From contig CAJUGL010000097.1 of NCBI GenBank assembly GCA_910586515.1, positions 1 to 7,734 of the forward strand: a DNA stretch of 7,734 bases, read 5' to 3'. The notes below the pieces were generated by a model, which did no database searches, was not told the origin of the DNA, and saw only the letters and a list, made by a program, of their open reading frames with translations. The stretch is from an uncultured Acetatifactor sp. GTDB taxonomy: Bacteria; Bacillota; Clostridia; Lachnospirales; Lachnospiraceae. Below, piece after piece: positions 6,205 through 7,734 of the stretch. How positions within the stretch are numbered: position 1 is the first letter of the stretch; each line of letters opens with the position of its first letter. The position numbers were made by a program, and so were the translations under genes.

Positions 6205-7603
6205 TTATCCTGTTTTATTTACCGCAGGATTTTTCAGTATGGTATTTGCGGCCTTGATCGGTTATCTGACCTTTGCCGCAGCAGCGGACGAACAGGATAT
6301 GCTGAACAACAGCTACAATTCCAGACAGGAGATTTTGGCTTCCAGAAATTACAGAGGCGCCATTTATTCTGCAGACGGTGAAATCCTGGCGGAGACCCGG
6401 CTGCTGGAGGATCAAAAGGAAGAGAGAGTATATCCTTATGAGGAGCTGTTTTCTCATGTGATAGGGTATTCCACCCAGGGGCGCGTGGGAGTAGAGTCGC
6501 TGGCCAATTACTATTTGATCAATACAAATACTTCCCTGGCCAATAAGGCTGCCAACGATGCTGCAGGCGTCAAAAATCCCGGGGACAGCGTATATACTAC
6601 CCTGAATGTAGCTCTGCAGCAGGAGGCGGATTCTCAGCTCAATATCTACAAAGGCGCCGTGGTGGTGACTGAGGTTTCCACAGGGAAAATTCTTGCCATG
6701 GTGTCTCATCCGGACTTTGACCCGAACGAAATCCCGCAGATCTGGGACTCTCTTATAGAAGACAAAGACAGTTCGGTACTGCTGAATCGGGCAACTCAGG
6801 GATTGTATCCGCCGGGATCCACCTTTAAGATCGTCACTGCGCTGGAATATATTCGGGAGAATCCTGAGAGTTATGACGCTTATTCTTTTGATTGCGGAGG
6901 GAGCTACAAGTTCGGCGAAAGCCGTATCAGCTGTTATCATGGCGCAAAACATGGAAAGCTGAATTTTCAACAATCTTTCTCAAAGTCCTGCAATTCTTCC
7001 TTTGCCAATATCGGAATGGAGCTGGATTGGGATTCATTTGCAGAGACTTTGGATGATCTGCTGTTTGATCGTCCGCTTTCGCTGTCTCTTCCCTATGCCC
7101 AGAGCAGCACTGCTGTGGAGTCGGGAATGTCCGTCAACGAAAAAATGCAGACGTCCATAGGGCAGGGCCGGACACAGATTACGCCCATACACCTGAACAT
7201 GATCACTGCAGCCATTGCCAACGGAGGCATGCTGATGAAGCCTTATGTGTTGGACAGGGTGGAAAATGACAGAGGCCATATCGTGAAAAAATTTCAGCCG
7301 GAGAGTTACGGGCAGCTGATCAGTGCCCGGGAGGCGGATATCCTGAAAGAGCTGATGATTTCCGTGGTGGAAGGCGGAACAGCCAAAAAGCTGTCAGGAC
7401 TCGGCTATACCGCCGCAGGGAAGACCGGATCTGCGGAGTACAATGACGCGAAGGACAGTCATGCCTGGTTTACCGGTTTTGCGCCGGCGGAAAACCCGGA
7501 GATATGCGTCACCATTATTGTGGAGGGCGCCGGAAGCGGAGGAGATTACGCGGTTCCCATCGCCAGGAAAATCTTTGACGTATATTTCGGCGAAAAAAAA
7601 TAA
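6185..7603 (+). CDS. Short class B penicillin-binding protein (transpeptidase)
   Basis: This D,D-transpeptidase cross-links peptidoglycan stem peptides. The 472-residue protein has a short cytoplasmic tail, one membrane anchor (about 9-33) and an extracytoplasmic part. The RGAIYSADGEILAE segment (57-70) matches the conserved RGxIxDRNGxxLA region of class B PBPs, but the dimerisation (pedestal) domain is much reduced; the transpeptidase domain starts near residue 155. All three active-site motifs are intact: S212-T-F-K215 with the nucleophile S212, S268-C-N270, and K413-T-G415. QTSIGQGRTQITPIHL (322-337) is also typical. Size and architecture resemble the PbpA proteins encoded next to rodA in actinobacteria and many clostridia. 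The gene overlaps the SEDS gene by 20 nt in another frame, pointing to coupled expression and a dedicated SEDS-PBP complex. It could equally be annotated as FtsI/PBP2-like. Confidence 0.93.
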   Translation: MAETRHNYPVLFTAGFFSMVFAALIGYLTFAAAADEQDMLNNSYNSRQEILASRNYRGAIYSADGEILAETRLLEDQKEERVYPYEELFSHVIGYSTQGRVGVESLANYYLINTNTSLANKAANDAAGVKNPGDSVYTTLNVALQQEADSQLNIYKGAVVVTEVSTGKILAMVSHPDFDPNEIPQIWDSLIEDKDSSVLLNRATQGLYPPGSTFKIVTALEYIRENPESYDAYSFDCGGSYKFGESRISCYHGAKHGKLNFQQSFSKSCNSSFANIGMELDWDSFAETLDDLLFDRPLSLSLPYAQSSTAVESGMSVNEKMQTSIGQGRTQITPIHLNMITAAIANGGMLMKPYVLDRVENDRGHIVKKFQPESYGQLISAREADILKELMISVVEGGTAKKLSGLGYTAAGKTGSAEYNDAKDSHAWFTGFAPAENPEICVTIIVEGAGSGGDYAVPIARKIFDVYFGEKK

Positions 7604-7606
7604 AGG

Positions 7607-7635
7607 TTGCACTTCCCGTGAGATTGGACTATACT
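7607..7635 (+). promoter_or_regulatory. Sigma-A-type promoter for the gene at the window end
   Basis: TTGCAC (7607-7612, 5 of 6 consensus) and TATACT (7630-7635, 5 of 6) are separated by exactly 17 nt. The predicted start near 7642 gives a leader of about 44 nt before the ATG at 7686. The promoter begins 4 nt after the PBP stop, with no obvious terminator between them, so readthrough from the upstream operon is also possible. Confidence 0.75.
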
Positions 7636-7685
7636 ATTTGTAATGTATGTACTAAAAAGTGACCCACCAATCAGGAGGAATTGCA

Positions 7686-7734
7686 ATGCTGGAAGCAACA
7701 AGCTGTGGTGGTGTGGTAATTTTTCGTGGAAAAA
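7686..7734 (+). CDS. N-terminus of a probable Nudix hydrolase (partial, cut by window end)
   Basis: An open frame starts at an ATG with the strong ribosome binding site AGGAGGAA (7673-7680) at 5-nt spacing and its own promoter. Sixteen codons are visible: MLEATSCGGVVIFRGK. The pattern SCGGVVIFR followed by a basic residue matches the first beta strand of many Nudix hydrolases, for example Ap4A-hydrolase-like proteins that begin with SCGAVVF-type sequences. The diagnostic Nudix box would lie downstream, outside the window. That this is a real gene is well supported by promoter and ribosome binding site; the family call is tentative. Confidence 0.55.
   Translation, partial: MLEATSCGGVVIFRGK

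Noticed and set aside
7660..7719. Possible leader hairpin pairing CCACCA near 7664 with TGGTGG near 7712 around the last gene's start
   Set aside because: The pairing is only about six bases across a long loop and could arise by chance; not enough to claim a regulatory structure.

Overview
The window looks like a chromosomal segment of an anaerobic Firmicute, most probably a Lachnospiraceae-type Clostridium relative. This is inferred from the protein flavour (the ketol-acid reductoisomerase and ZapA sequences, and a long U32 protein beside a FtsW/RodA-PBP pair), the strong GGAGG-type ribosome binding sites and the sigma-A-like promoters. All genes are on the + strand. No IS element, tRNA, rRNA, CRISPR array or sign of recent transfer is visible.

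Positions 1-1811 are a branched-chain amino acid module. A strong hairpin (8-50) lies upstream of a near-consensus extended -10 promoter (71-99). The promoter drives ilvN (regulatory subunit of acetolactate synthase) and ilvC (ketol-acid reductoisomerase). The catalytic partner ilvB is not in the window. The ilvC start is placed at 792, not at the upstream in-frame TTG at 720.

Positions 1838-2349 are a compact single-gene unit: a good promoter, zapA (start at 1916, just after the predicted transcription start) and a perfect 22-bp palindromic terminator.

Positions 2369-2491 hold the most unusual structure: three tandem diverged repeats of about 41 bp. Each is centred on an AT-rich palindrome, with centres exactly 41 bp apart. 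Base changes between copies are compensatory, so each copy keeps its symmetry. The third copy runs into the ribosome binding site of the next gene.

Positions 2495-7603 look like an operon of three genes: a 785-residue U32-family protein (RlhA/TrhP-like RNA hydroxylation is the best guess), a SEDS-family peptidoglycan polymerase (FtsW/RodA/SpoVE) and a short class B penicillin-binding protein whose start overlaps the SEDS gene by 20 nt. The last two should act together, the SEDS protein polymerising glycan strands from lipid II and the PBP cross-linking them. ZapA upstream hints at a division role, but the sequence cannot separate division, elongation and sporulation roles.

Positions 7604-7734 hold a well-formed promoter and the first 16 codons of a gene that resembles a Nudix hydrolase and runs off the window.

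The layout is mainly housekeeping. I do not see a wholly new multi-gene system; the tandem palindromic repeat array ahead of the U32-SEDS-PBP operon is the best candidate for something undescribed.
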